This document shows positions 39,381 through 51,482 of a stretch of DNA of 64,000 nt, piece after piece. This stretch comes from Flectonema sp. DT1601 (lineage: Eukaryota > Euglenozoa > Diplonemea > Diplonemida > Diplonemidae): NCBI GenBank assembly GCA_964019425.1, contig OZ025785.1, positions 1,635,501 to 1,699,500 of the forward strand. Direction: 5' to 3'. The first letter of the stretch is position 1. Each line of letters opens with the position of its first letter. A program made the position numbers and the translations under genes. The notes under the pieces were generated by a model. That model worked only from the letters and a program-made list of their open reading frames with translations. It was not told the DNA's origin and did no database searches.

Positions 39381-42300
39381 TTGGTCATGTCTGCTTTGCT
39401 TGGTTTCATCTGCTTCTGCGCGGTCCGAATTCAAGACTGCTGCTTGTTGGGTTTAGAGCAGTGGGTCTAATTAATAGTTGATAATAACTTGTTGAATGTG
39501 TGTTCCCATTATTTATTATCATCATCATCGTTCTTCCCTCAGTTCCTCTGCGAAGTCGCGGAGGGGTATGAGGAAAATGATAAATGTGATGATGATGATG
39601 AAAATGATGGGTTTTTCTTGAAAACATGTGTATTCCCTGCTTCTGTGGGTGTTTGCTTTGTTTTCTTCCCTTTCCGTTGAATATTAATTTACACTATTCT
39701 TTTCCTTTTTCCTTTTTCCTTTTATTTTTCTTTCTTGTGGGTTGTTGTTGTTATTGTTAACATTATAGTGCACAACACAACACAACCCACAAAAACACAT
39801 GCTCTCTCTCCTTCCTGTCTTCTTCTTCTTCATGTCTTCTCATGTATGTTGAAGTGTTAGGTTGGAGGGAAATCACCATCTGGCTTCTCGTTCTTCGTTT
39901 CCTCCGTTTTCGGAGTGGTTGAAGGAGAGGCGATTAATCCTTTTTTTAGGCTAATGTCCTTGTTTTGAGTTCTGTTTTGTTTTGTTTTTTTAGTTTTTTT
40001 TATTTTCATCAGTTCAGTTTATATCGAATATTTGATTGTTAGTTTTTGAGAAGTAAATGTGTTTTGAGTGATCTCCGTTGAAGATAGAGATCGTTGTAAA
40101 AGTGTTTTCTTTTTTTGTTTATTTTACCGTTGATGTGCCTTTCTTGGACAGCTTCGGGTGCATACAACCGACTCCTTCATTTTTTAATCTTCTTCAGCAA
40201 TACCCTTCCTTTTGTTTTTTAATTGTAGCCTTACATTATCATTACACCAACCTCCCCAGTTGAAGCATTGCAATTTTTAATTTCCAAAAGAATATCTGAA
40301 TCTGTGAAAGTATGTTGGGTCCTTTTTTGTTTTTATTTTTATTTTTATTTTAATTCCATCTCTTTTTTCCTTCAACCGTTTATCCTCGTTTTTCTCTTTT
40401 CGAGTACAGGATAAAGAAGGAAGTGAAGTGATGGCGATGAGGCAAGGAATAAAGTGTTTTTCTTAAAAAAAAATAAAAATAAGGCAAGTAACATGGGGGA
40501 AACTTTCCCTGTGTAATCTTCAAAAAAATAAAAAAAAAATAAAAAAAAGGGGTTCCACTCCCCGCTAATCAAAAAAAAAACAAACAAATACATACATACA
40601 TACATACATACATACATACATACATACATACGTACATAAATAAAAAAAAACAACCAAGAAAAATAAAAATAATAATAACAAACAAAAAAATATAAATAGC
40701 AGGGGAACCTCCCTGTGAAAATAAAATAAAAAAAAAATACAAAAAAAGGGTTCCACTTCCCTAATAATTGATGTGTCTCAAAACGTTTGTTGATGTTGTT
40801 CAGATTATTGTCTTCTACAGGTTCAGGAAATTTAATGAAAGCCACAAGATGGAGAACAGCAGGGAGGAGGGGGTTCGTTGGGGGGAATAATGTGTTTTGT
40901 TTTATTGGGACCCTGAGTACGAGTGATTGGTGTATTGTTGTAATTATCTTTTTTATTTCCACAGGCAGCCGTATCGAAAAGTTCTAAACCTAAATCATGT
41001 TCTGGACAACGTTAACGCCGTGGGAGTCCGAGGAGGAGATCCAACGCGGTGTTGGGAATGAGAGTGGGAGAGGCACCAGTAAGCACGGTGCCTCTCCCAG
41101 AAGGGAGCATCAGAGACGGAGAGAGTCTCAGGAGAGGGAACGAAGGGACTTGCTTCGGGGAGTGAAGGACGCGATTCGTGTTTCGGAAGATCGGGAGCAG
41201 CCGGAGGAGCAGCCATCGTTGGTGCAGCCACTACTACTACCACAAGAACAAGAAGAACATCAACAGCTACAGCATCAACAGCAGCAGCCGTCACTACCAC
41301 TACCGACGTTATATCGACCAACGCAGCAGGGGGCGACTTCGACATTACAACATCAGCAACCTCAGCAAGAACAACGTAGAGGGCAACAACTGCAGCAAGA
41401 ACAACAACAACAACAACCACTACTACTTCAGCATTCAGTACCTCAGCCGCTCACATCACAGCGTGTTTGGGGCGAACCACTGGCACAACCACAACCACAA
41501 CCACAACCACAAGTACGTGCATTGTCGCTGAGCCATCCACAAGCGATGATGCCAAACAGACAACCGCGGAGTTCATTCCGAGACCGGATGACCACCGACG
41601 CACCAACGGATGGCGACTTCTTCGTGAGACAGCTTTGTGCATGTCTTCTCGCGACAGTTATTTTGTTGTTATGTGTTGTTTATTTTGCTCGTGCGAACCC
41701 CAAAGTCGTTGAAGGATTCGGGGCTTTTTTTTCCGTTTTTCTTTTCGTAGCGAAATTGTACATTTCTCTTTTCCCTCCTCCTGTACTGATCATTGCGGTG
41801 ATCAGTAGTTGGTACACGTCTACCGATTGGAAGGAATTTTTGTTTCGCTTGTGTACTTTTCCCATCCAGGTAGTCGTCTACCTGGGGGGAGTAAGTGGAT
41901 TGCTGGGAAGTCGCCAGGTTAAGAAATGATCTGAACCATCTCCACCTTGGGTTCGAATTGTTTTTGGATCGACTTTTCATCTTCTTCATCTTGTTGTTGT
42001 TTTTTTGATATTCCCTTCGTTTGTGTTGCTCTCGTCACTCATTGGCTCTTGTTATGCCAGAACATTAAAAAAAAAAAAAAAAAAAAAAAAGAAGTATTAA
42101 TCGACTTGTTTTTCAGTTCTTTTTAATTTTTATATAAACATTGCACGCAGGGATTGCTCGGAGTAACTTCACCCATTTGAAAATCTCCTGGCAACCCCTG
42201 CGTGCATTGGGGTTTTGGGGTTCTTTTTTCTTTTGTACAAATAACCGGAAGTCATTTTCACCTAATTTAATATCTTCCGGGTACTGCTTTAATTTGTTCT

Positions 42301-43427
42301 GTTTTGTTAATTTTCTTGAAAAGAATACTTGCCCTCCATAATAGCGACTGTACTTCCTGTCTCGATCGTCCAATCCCACACCCAAACCCATAGCCACCAA
42401 AAAAAATAAACAAATAAATAATAGTAATTAAAAAAAAAAAAAACTTCACCGACCATTCTTCATGTTTTTTCTCAATTTCGCACATCCCAATCTCTGCCCC
42501 TCTTTTTTCAGGTGTACAGTCGCTGAATGAATATTAGTGTCTTGCCTTTTCCTTTTTTTTAATTTTAATTTTAATTTTAATTTTTTGTTTTTTTTCAACA
42601 CACTCGCAAGTAAAAACCCTTCTTCCCTTTCCTCATCGTTGAGTAACTTTTCACACTCACTCACCGTTTTAATCTCATTAGGGTGGAGGGGGGAATACTT
42701 GCACGGAGAGTTTACCTTGATATTCATTTTAGTTTTTACACGCAATGCTTCACTTTTCTTAATTGGGTGGTTGTGTATGTTTTTTTCTCGTAAGGTTGGA
42801 AAGAAAGGAAATTGTCCGATTTTCCGTCGGTTGGTGTGTCTGTGGAAAGATTTGTTTTGTTGGAGGAGGTTGTATGTTTCCTTTTCTGGTTTTCTGGTTT
42901 TCTGGTTTTCTTTTTTTTTTTTTTTTTTGTGAGATGTGGTTTTTAGGATGTTTATTTATCTTTTTTTTTTTTTTGGGTGTCCTTGTGTTGGATTCCAAAA
43001 TGCAAATTAAGTAAAATAAAATAAAATGAATTCCTTTTTCTTTCTTTCTTCTTCATTCTAATCAGTCCAGTGACCGTTGGTCCTGTCTTGATTAGTTTTG
43101 TGGTTGTCAGAAAGAAGTGACCGTGTTCCCTTTTGCCCCCGTGTTGCGGGAGGTTTGTTTCTGTTTTATATTTTTGGGAAAAAGAGATGAAACCTAAGCT
43201 GTGGCAGCGACCTTTTTCTTTTCTTCAATTTGATTCTTTCATTTTGACTTCTGTTTGTGTGATGTGTCACAACAACTGAGAGGAGCCAACCTGTCAGTGT
43301 TGTTGTGTATTCCGCAGACGGATTCGATTCCATCTCATTTTGGAGATGAGAGAGATGGGAGTCGATTATATTTATTTGGGTCTGCTGTTAGCACAGTTGT
43401 ACTCTTTTTGTGATTTCATGTATCTTG
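39381..43427 (+). repeat. Array unit 3 (4047 bp, type c)
   Basis: Markers: (TACA)10, A at 40312, three CTGGTTTT repeats. Confidence 0.95.
40997..41929 (+). CDS. Array protein, copy 3 (310 aa)
   Basis: Translation identical to copy 2. Confidence 0.6.
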   Translation: MFWTTLTPWESEEEIQRGVGNESGRGTSKHGASPRREHQRRRESQERERRDLLRGVKDAIRVSEDREQPEEQPSLVQPLLLPQEQEEHQQLQHQQQQPSLPLPTLYRPTQQGATSTLQHQQPQQEQRRGQQLQQEQQQQQPLLLQHSVPQPLTSQRVWGEPLAQPQPQPQPQVRALSLSHPQAMMPNRQPRSSFRDRMTTDAPTDGDFFVRQLCACLLATVILLLCVVYFARANPKVVEGFGAFFSVFLFVAKLYISLFPPPVLIIAVISSWYTSTDWKEFLFRLCTFPIQVVVYLGGVSGLLGSRQVKK

Positions 43428-46400
43428 TTGGTCATGTCTGCTTTGCTTGGTTTCATCTGCTTCTGCGCGGTCCGAATTCAAGACTGCTGCTTGTTGGGTT
43501 TAGAGCAGTGGGTCTAATTAATAGTTGATAATAACTTGTTGAATGTGTGTTCCCATTATTTATTATCATCATCATCGTTCTTCCCTCAGTTCCTCTGCGA
43601 AGTCGCGGAGGGGTATGAGGAAAATGATAAATGTGATGATGATGATGAAAATGATGGGTTTTTCTTGAAAACATGTGTATTCCCTGCTTCTGTGGGTGTT
43701 TGCTTTGTTTTCTTCCCTTTCCGTTGAATATTAATTTACACTATTCTTTTCCTTTTTCCTTTTTCCTTTTATTTTTCTTTCTTGTGGGTTGTTGTTGTTA
43801 TTGTTAACATTATAGTGCACAACACAACACAACCCACAAAAACACATGCTCTCTCTCCTTCCTGTCTTCTTCTTCTTCATGTCTTCTCATGTATGTTGAA
43901 GTGTTAGGTTGGAGGGAAATCACCATCTGGCTTCTCGTTCTTCGTTTCCTCCGTTTTCGGAGTGGTTGAAGGAGAGGCGATTAATCCTTTTTTTAGGCTA
44001 ATGTCCTTGTTTTGAGTTCTGTTTTGTTTTGTTTTTTTAGTTTTTTTTATTTTCATCAGTTCAGTTTATATCGAATATTTGATTGTTAGTTTTTGAGAAG
44101 TAAATGTGTTTTGAGTGATCTCCGTTGAAGATAGAGATCGTTGTAAAAGTGTTTTCTTTTTTTGTTTATTTTACCGTTGATGTGCCTTTCTTGGACAGCT
44201 TCGGGTGCATACAACCGACTCCTTCATTTTTTAATCTTCTTCAGCAATACCCTTCCTTTTGTTTTTTAATTGTAGCCTTACATTATCATTACACCAACCT
44301 CCCCAGTTGAAGCATTGCAATTTTTAATTTCCAAAAGAATATCTGAATCTGTGAAAGTATGTTGGGTCCTTTTTTGTTTTTATTTTTATTTTTATTTTAA
44401 TTCCATCTCTTTTTTCCTTCAACCGTTTATCCTCGTTTTTCTCTTTTCGAGTACAGGATAAAGAAGGAAGTGAAGTGATGGCGATGAGGCAAGGAATAAA
44501 GTGTTTTTCTTAAAAAAAAATAAAAATAAGGCAAGTAACATGGGGGAAACTTTCCCTGTGTAATCTTCAAAAAAATAAAAAAAAAATAAAAAAAAGGGGT
44601 TCCACTCCCCGCTAATCAAAAAAAAAACAAACAAATACATACATACATACATACATACATACATACATACATACGTACATAAATAAAAAAAAACAACCAA
44701 GAAAAATAAAAATAATAATAACAAACAAAAAAATATAAATAGCAGGGGAACCTCCCTGTGAAAATAAAATAAAAAAAAAATACAAAAAAAGGGTTCCACT
44801 TCCCTAATAATTGATGTGTCTCAAAACGTTTGTTGATGTTGTTCAGATTATTGTCTTCTACAGGTTCAGGAAATTTAATGAAAGCCACAAGATGGAGAAC
44901 AGCAGGGAGGAGGGGGTTCGTTGGGGGGAATAATGTGTTTTGTTTTATTGGGACCCTGAGTACGAGTGATTGGTGTATTGTTGTAATTATCTTTTTTATT
45001 TCCACAGGCAGCCGTATCGAAAAGTTCTAAACCTAAATCATGTTCTGGACAACGTTAACGCCGTGGGAGTCCGAGGAGGAGATCCAACGCGGTGTTGGGA
45101 ATGAGAGTGGGAGAGGCACCAGTAAGCACGGTGCCTCTCCCAGAAGGGAGCATCAGAGACGGAGAGAGTCTCAGGAGAGGGAACGAAGGGACTTGCTTCG
45201 GGGAGTGAAGGACGCGATTCGTGTTTCGGAAGATCGGGAGCAGCCGGAGGAGCAGCCATCGTTGGTGCAGCCACTACTACTACCACAAGAACAAGAAGAA
45301 CATCAACAGCTACAGCATCAACAGCAGCAGCCGTCACTACCACTACCGACGTTATATCGACCAACGCAGCAGGGGGCGACTTCGACATTACAACATCAGC
45401 AACCTCAGCAAGAACAACGTAGAGGGCAACAACTGCAGCAAGAACAACAACAACAACAACCACTACTACTTCAGCATTCAGTACCTCAGCCGCTCACATC
45501 ACAGCGTGTTTGGGGCGAACCACTGGCACAACCACAACCACAACCACAACCACAAGTACGTGCATTGTCGCTGAGCCATCCACAAGCGATGATGCCAAAC
45601 AGACAACCGCGGAGTTCATTCCGAGACCGGATGACCACCGACGCACCAACGGATGGCGACTTCTTCGTGAGACAGCTTTGTGCATGTCTTCTCGCGACAG
45701 TTATTTTGTTGTTATGTGTTGTTTATTTTGCTCGTGCGAACCCCAAAGTCGTTGAAGGATTCGGGGCTTTTTTTTCCGTTTTTCTTTTCGTAGCGAAATT
45801 GTACATTTCTCTTTTCCCTCCTCCTGTACTGATCATTGCGGTGATCAGTAGTTGGTACACGTCTACCGATTGGAAGGAATTTTTGTTTCGCTTGTGTACT
45901 TTTCCCATCCAGGTAGTCGTCTACCTGGGGGGAGTAAGTGGATTGCTGGGAAGTCGCCAGGTTAAGAAATGATCTGAACCATCTCCACCTTGGGTTCGAA
46001 TTGTTTTTGGATCGACTTTTCATCTTCTTCATCTTGTTGTTGTTTTTTTGATATTCCCTTCGTTTGTGTTGCTCTCGTCACTCATTGGCTCTTGTTATGC
46101 CAGAACATTAAAAAAAAAAAAAAAAAAAAAAAAGAAGTATTAATCGACTTGTTTTTCAGTTCTTTTTAATTTTTATATAAACATTGCACGCAGGGATTGC
46201 TCGGAGTAACTTCACCCATTTGAAAATCTCCTGGCAACCCCTGCGTGCATTGGGGTTTTGGGGTTCTTTTTTCTTTTGTACAAATAACCGGAAGTCATTT
46301 TCACCTAATTTAATATCTTCCGGGTACTGCTTTAATTTGTTCTGTTTTGTTAATTTTCTTGAAAAGAATACTTGCCCTCCATAATAGCGACTGTACTTCC

Positions 46401-47463
46401 TGTCTCGATCGTCCAATCCCACACCCAAACCCATAGCCACCAAAAAAAATAAACAAATAAATAATAGTAATTAAAAAAAAAAAAAACTTCACCGACCATT
46501 CTTCATGTTTTTTCTCAATTTCGCACATCCCAATCTCTGCCCCTCTTTTTTCAGGTGTACAGTCGCTGAATGAATATTAGTGTCTTGCCTTTTCCTTTTT
46601 TTTAATTTTAATTTTAATTTTAATTTTTTGTTTTTTTTCAACACACTCGCAAGTAAAAACCCTTCTTCCCTTTCCTCATCGTTGAGTAACTTTTCACACT
46701 CACTCACCGTTTTAATCTCATTAGGGTGGAGGGGGGAATACTTGCACGGAGAGTTTACCTTGATATTCATTTTAGTTTTTACACGCAATGCTTCACTTTT
46801 CTTAATTGGGTGGTTGTGTATGTTTTTTTCTCGTAAGGTTGGAAAGAAAGGAAATTGTCCGATTTTCCGTCGGGTTGGTGTGTCTGTGGAAAGATTTGTT
46901 TTGTTGGAGGAGGTTGTATGTTTCCTTTTCTGGTTTTCTGGTTTTCTTTTTTTTTTTTTTTTTTGTGAGATGTGGTTTTTAGGATGTTTATTTATCTTTT
47001 TTTTTTTTTTGGGTGTCCTTGTGTTGGATTCCAAAATGCAAATTAAGTAAAATAAAATAAAATGAATTCCTTTTTCTTTCTTTCTTCTTCATTCTAATCA
47101 GTCCAGTGACCGTTGGTCCTGTCTTGATTAGTTTTGTGGTTGTCAGAAAGAAGTGACCGTGTTCCCTTTTGCCCCCGTGTTGCGGGAGGTTTGTTTCTGT
47201 TTTATATTTTTGGGAAAAAGAGATGAAACCTAAGCTGTGGCAGCGACCTTTTTCTTTTCTTCAATTTGATTCTTTCATTTTGACTTCTGTTTGTGTGATG
47301 TGTCACAACAACTGAGAGGAGCCAACCTGTCAGTGTTGTTGTGTATTCCGCAGACGGATTCGATTCCATCTCATTTTGGAGATGAGAGAGATGGGAGTCG
47401 ATTATATTTATTTGGGTCTGCTGTTAGCACAGTTGTACTCTTTTTGTGATTTCATGTATCTTG
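43428..47463 (+). repeat. Array unit 4 (4036 bp, type d)
   Basis: Markers: (TACA)9, A at the point-change site, two CTGGTTTT repeats, and an extra G (CGTCGGGTTGG near 46870) that changes overlapping low-complexity frames. Confidence 0.95.
45040..45972 (+). CDS. Array protein, copy 4 (310 aa)
   Basis: Translation identical to copy 2. Confidence 0.6.
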   Translation: MFWTTLTPWESEEEIQRGVGNESGRGTSKHGASPRREHQRRRESQERERRDLLRGVKDAIRVSEDREQPEEQPSLVQPLLLPQEQEEHQQLQHQQQQPSLPLPTLYRPTQQGATSTLQHQQPQQEQRRGQQLQQEQQQQQPLLLQHSVPQPLTSQRVWGEPLAQPQPQPQPQVRALSLSHPQAMMPNRQPRSSFRDRMTTDAPTDGDFFVRQLCACLLATVILLLCVVYFARANPKVVEGFGAFFSVFLFVAKLYISLFPPPVLIIAVISSWYTSTDWKEFLFRLCTFPIQVVVYLGGVSGLLGSRQVKK

Positions 47464-50400
47464 TTGGTCATGTCTGCTTTGCTTGGTTTCATCTGCTTCT
47501 GCGCGGTCCGAATTCAAGACTGCTGCTTGTTGGGTTTAGAGCAGTGGGTCTAATTAATAGTTGATAATAACTTGTTGAATGTGTGTTCCCATTATTTATT
47601 ATCATCATCATCGTTCTTCCCTCAGTTCCTCTGCGAAGTCGCGGAGGGGTATGAGGAAAATGATAAATGTGATGATGATGATGAAAATGATGGGTTTTTC
47701 TTGAAAACATGTGTATTCCCTGCTTCTGTGGGTGTTTGCTTTGTTTTCTTCCCTTTCCGTTGAATATTAATTTACACTATTCTTTTCCTTTTTCCTTTTT
47801 CCTTTTATTTTTCTTTCTTGTGGGTTGTTGTTGTTATTGTTAACATTATAGTGCACAACACAACACAACCCACAAAAACACATGCTCTCTCTCCTTCCTG
47901 TCTTCTTCTTCTTCATGTCTTCTCATGTATGTTGAAGTGTTAGGTTGGAGGGAAATCACCATCTGGCTTCTCGTTCTTCGTTTCCTCCGTTTTCGGAGTG
48001 GTTGAAGGAGAGGCGATTAATCCTTTTTTTAGGCTAATGTCCTTGTTTTGAGTTCTGTTTTGTTTTGTTTTTTTAGTTTTTTTTATTTTCATCAGTTCAG
48101 TTTATATCGAATATTTGATTGTTAGTTTTTGAGAAGTAAATGTGTTTTGAGTGATCTCCGTTGAAGATAGAGATCGTTGTAAAAGTGTTTTCTTTTTTTG
48201 TTTATTTTACCGTTGATGTGCCTTTCTTGGACAGCTTCGGGTGCATACAACCGACTCCTTCATTTTTTAATCTTCTTCAGCAATACCCTTCCTTTTGTTT
48301 TTTAATTGTAGCCTTACATTATCATTACACCAACCTCCCCAGTTGAAGCATTGCAATTTTTAATTTCCAAAAGAATATCTGAATCTGTGAAAGTGTGTTG
48401 GGTCCTTTTTTGTTTTTATTTTTATTTTTATTTTAATTCCATCTCTTTTTTCCTTCAACCGTTTATCCTCGTTTTTCTCTTTTCGAGTACAGGATAAAGA
48501 AGGAAGTGAAGTGATGGCGATGAGGCAAGGAATAAAGTGTTTTTCTTAAAAAAAAATAAAAATAAGGCAAGTAACATGGGGGAAACTTTCCCTGTGTAAT
48601 CTTCAAAAAAATAAAAAAAAAATAAAAAAAAGGGGTTCCACTCCCCGCTAATCAAAAAAAAAACAAACAAATACATACATACATACGTACATAAATAAAA
48701 AAAAACAACCAAGAAAAATAAAAATAATAATAACAAACAAAAAAATATAAATAGCAGGGGAACCTCCCTGTGAAAATAAAATAAAAAAAAAATACAAAAA
48801 AAGGGTTCCACTTCCCTAATAATTGATGTGTCTCAAAACGTTTGTTGATGTTGTTCAGATTATTGTCTTCTACAGGTTCAGGAAATTTAATGAAAGCCAC
48901 AAGATGGAGAACAGCAGGGAGGAGGGGGTTCGTTGGGGGGAATAATGTGTTTTGTTTTATTGGGACCCTGAGTACGAGTGATTGGTGTATTGTTGTAATT
49001 ATCTTTTTTATTTCCACAGGCAGCCGTATCGAAAAGTTCTAAACCTAAATCATGTTCTGGACAACGTTAACGCCGTGGGAGTCCGAGGAGGAGATCCAAC
49101 GCGGTGTTGGGAATGAGAGTGGGAGAGGCACCAGTAAGCACGGTGCCTCTCCCAGAAGGGAGCATCAGAGACGGAGAGAGTCTCAGGAGAGGGAACGAAG
49201 GGACTTGCTTCGGGGAGTGAAGGACGCGATTCGTGTTTCGGAAGATCGGGAGCAGCCGGAGGAGCAGCCATCGTTGGTGCAGCCACTACTACTACCACAA
49301 GAACAAGAAGAACATCAACAGCTACAGCATCAACAGCAGCAGCCGTCACTACCACTACCGACGTTATATCGACCAACGCAGCAGGGGGCGACTTCGACAT
49401 TACAACATCAGCAACCTCAGCAAGAACAACGTAGAGGGCAACAACTGCAGCAAGAACAACAACAACAACAACCACTACTACTTCAGCATTCAGTACCTCA
49501 GCCGCTCACATCACAGCGTGTTTGGGGCGAACCACTGGCACAACCACAACCACAACCACAACCACAAGTACGTGCATTGTCGCTGAGCCATCCACAAGCG
49601 ATGATGCCAAACAGACAACCGCGGAGTTCATTCCGAGACCGGATGACCACCGACGCACCAACGGATGGCGACTTCTTCGTGAGACAGCTTTGTGCATGTC
49701 TTCTCGCGACAGTTATTTTGTTGTTATGTGTTGTTTATTTTGCTCGTGCGAACCCCAAAGTCGTTGAAGGATTCGGGGCTTTTTTTTCCGTTTTTCTTTT
49801 CGTAGCGAAATTGTACATTTCTCTTTTCCCTCCTCCTGTACTGATCATTGCGGTGATCAGTAGTTGGTACACGTCTACCGATTGGAAGGAATTTTTGTTT
49901 CGCTTGTGTACTTTTCCCATCCAGGTAGTCGTCTACCTGGGGGGAGTAAGTGGATTGCTGGGAAGTCGCCAGGTTAAGAAATGATCTGAACCATCTCCAC
50001 CTTGGGTTCGAATTGTTTTTGGATCGACTTTTCATCTTCTTCATCTTGTTGTTGTTTTTTTGATATTCCCTTCGTTTGTGTTGCTCTCGTCACTCATTGG
50101 CTCTTGTTATGCCAGAACATTAAAAAAAAAAAAAAAAAAAAAAAAGAAGTATTAATCGACTTGTTTTTCAGTTCTTTTTAATTTTTATATAAACATTGCA
50201 CGCAGGGATTGCTCGGAGTAACTTCACCCATTTGAAAATCTCCTGGCAACCCCTGCGTGCATTGGGGTTTTGGGGTTCTTTTTTCTTTTGTACAAATAAC
50301 CGGAAGTCATTTTCACCTAATTTAATATCTTCCGGGTACTGCTTTAATTTGTTCTGTTTTGTTAATTTTCTTGAAAAGAATACTTGCCCTCCATAATAGC

Positions 50401-51482
50401 GACTGTACTTCCTGTCTCGATCGTCCAATCCCACACCCAAACCCATAGCCACCAAAAAAAATAAACAAATAAATAATAGTAATTAAAAAAAAAAAAAACT
50501 TCACCGACCATTCTTCATGTTTTTTCTCAATTTCGCACATCCCAATCTCTGCCCCTCTTTTTTCAGGTGTACAGTCGCTGAATGAATATTAGTGTCTTGC
50601 CTTTTCCTTTTTTTTAATTTTAATTTTAATTTTAATTTTTTGTTTTTTTTCAACACACTCGCAAGTAAAAACCCTTCTTCCCTTTCCTCATCGTTGAGTA
50701 ACTTTTCACACTCACTCACCGTTTTAATCTCATTAGGGTGGAGGGGGGAATACTTGCACGGAGAGTTTACCTTGATATTCATTTTAGTTTTTACACGCAA
50801 TGCTTCACTTTTCTTAATTGGGTGGTTGTGTATGTTTTTTTCTCGTAAGGTTGGAAAGAAAGGAAATTGTCCGATTTTCCGTCGGTTGGTGTGTCTGTGG
50901 AAAGATTTGTTTTGTTGGAGGAGGTTGTATGTTTCCTTTTCTGGTTTTCTGGTTTTCTGGTTTTCTTTTTTTTTTTTTTTTTTGTGAGATGTGGTTTTTA
51001 GGATGTTTATTTATCTTTTTTTTTTTTTTGGGTGTCCTTGTGTTGGATTCCAAAATGCAAATTAAGTAAAATAAAATAAAATGAATTCCTTTTTCTTTCT
51101 TTCTTCTTCATTCTAATCAGTCCAGTGACCGTTGGTCCTGTCTTGATTAGTTTTGTGGTTGTCAGAAAGAAGTGACCGTGTTCCCTTTTGCCCCCGTGTT
51201 GCGGGAGGTTTGTTTCTGTTTTATATTTTTGGGAAAAAGAGATGAAACCTAAGCTGTGGCAGCGACCTTTTTCTTTTCTTCAATTTGATTCTTTCATTTT
51301 GACTTCTGTTTGTGTGATGTGTCACAACAACTGAGAGGAGCCAACCTGTCAGTGTTGTTGTGTATTCCGCAGACGGATTCGATTCCATCTCATTTTGGAG
51401 ATGAGAGAGATGGGAGTCGATTATATTTATTTGGGTCTGCTGTTAGCACAGTTGTACTCTTTTTGTGATTTCATGTATCTTG
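47464..51482 (+). repeat. Array unit 5 (4019 bp, type b)
   Basis: Same length and markers as unit 2. Confidence 0.95.
49052..49984 (+). CDS. Array protein, copy 5 (310 aa)
   Basis: Translation identical to copy 2. Confidence 0.6.
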   Translation: MFWTTLTPWESEEEIQRGVGNESGRGTSKHGASPRREHQRRRESQERERRDLLRGVKDAIRVSEDREQPEEQPSLVQPLLLPQEQEEHQQLQHQQQQPSLPLPTLYRPTQQGATSTLQHQQPQQEQRRGQQLQQEQQQQQPLLLQHSVPQPLTSQRVWGEPLAQPQPQPQPQVRALSLSHPQAMMPNRQPRSSFRDRMTTDAPTDGDFFVRQLCACLLATVILLLCVVYFARANPKVVEGFGAFFSVFLFVAKLYISLFPPPVLIIAVISSWYTSTDWKEFLFRLCTFPIQVVVYLGGVSGLLGSRQVKK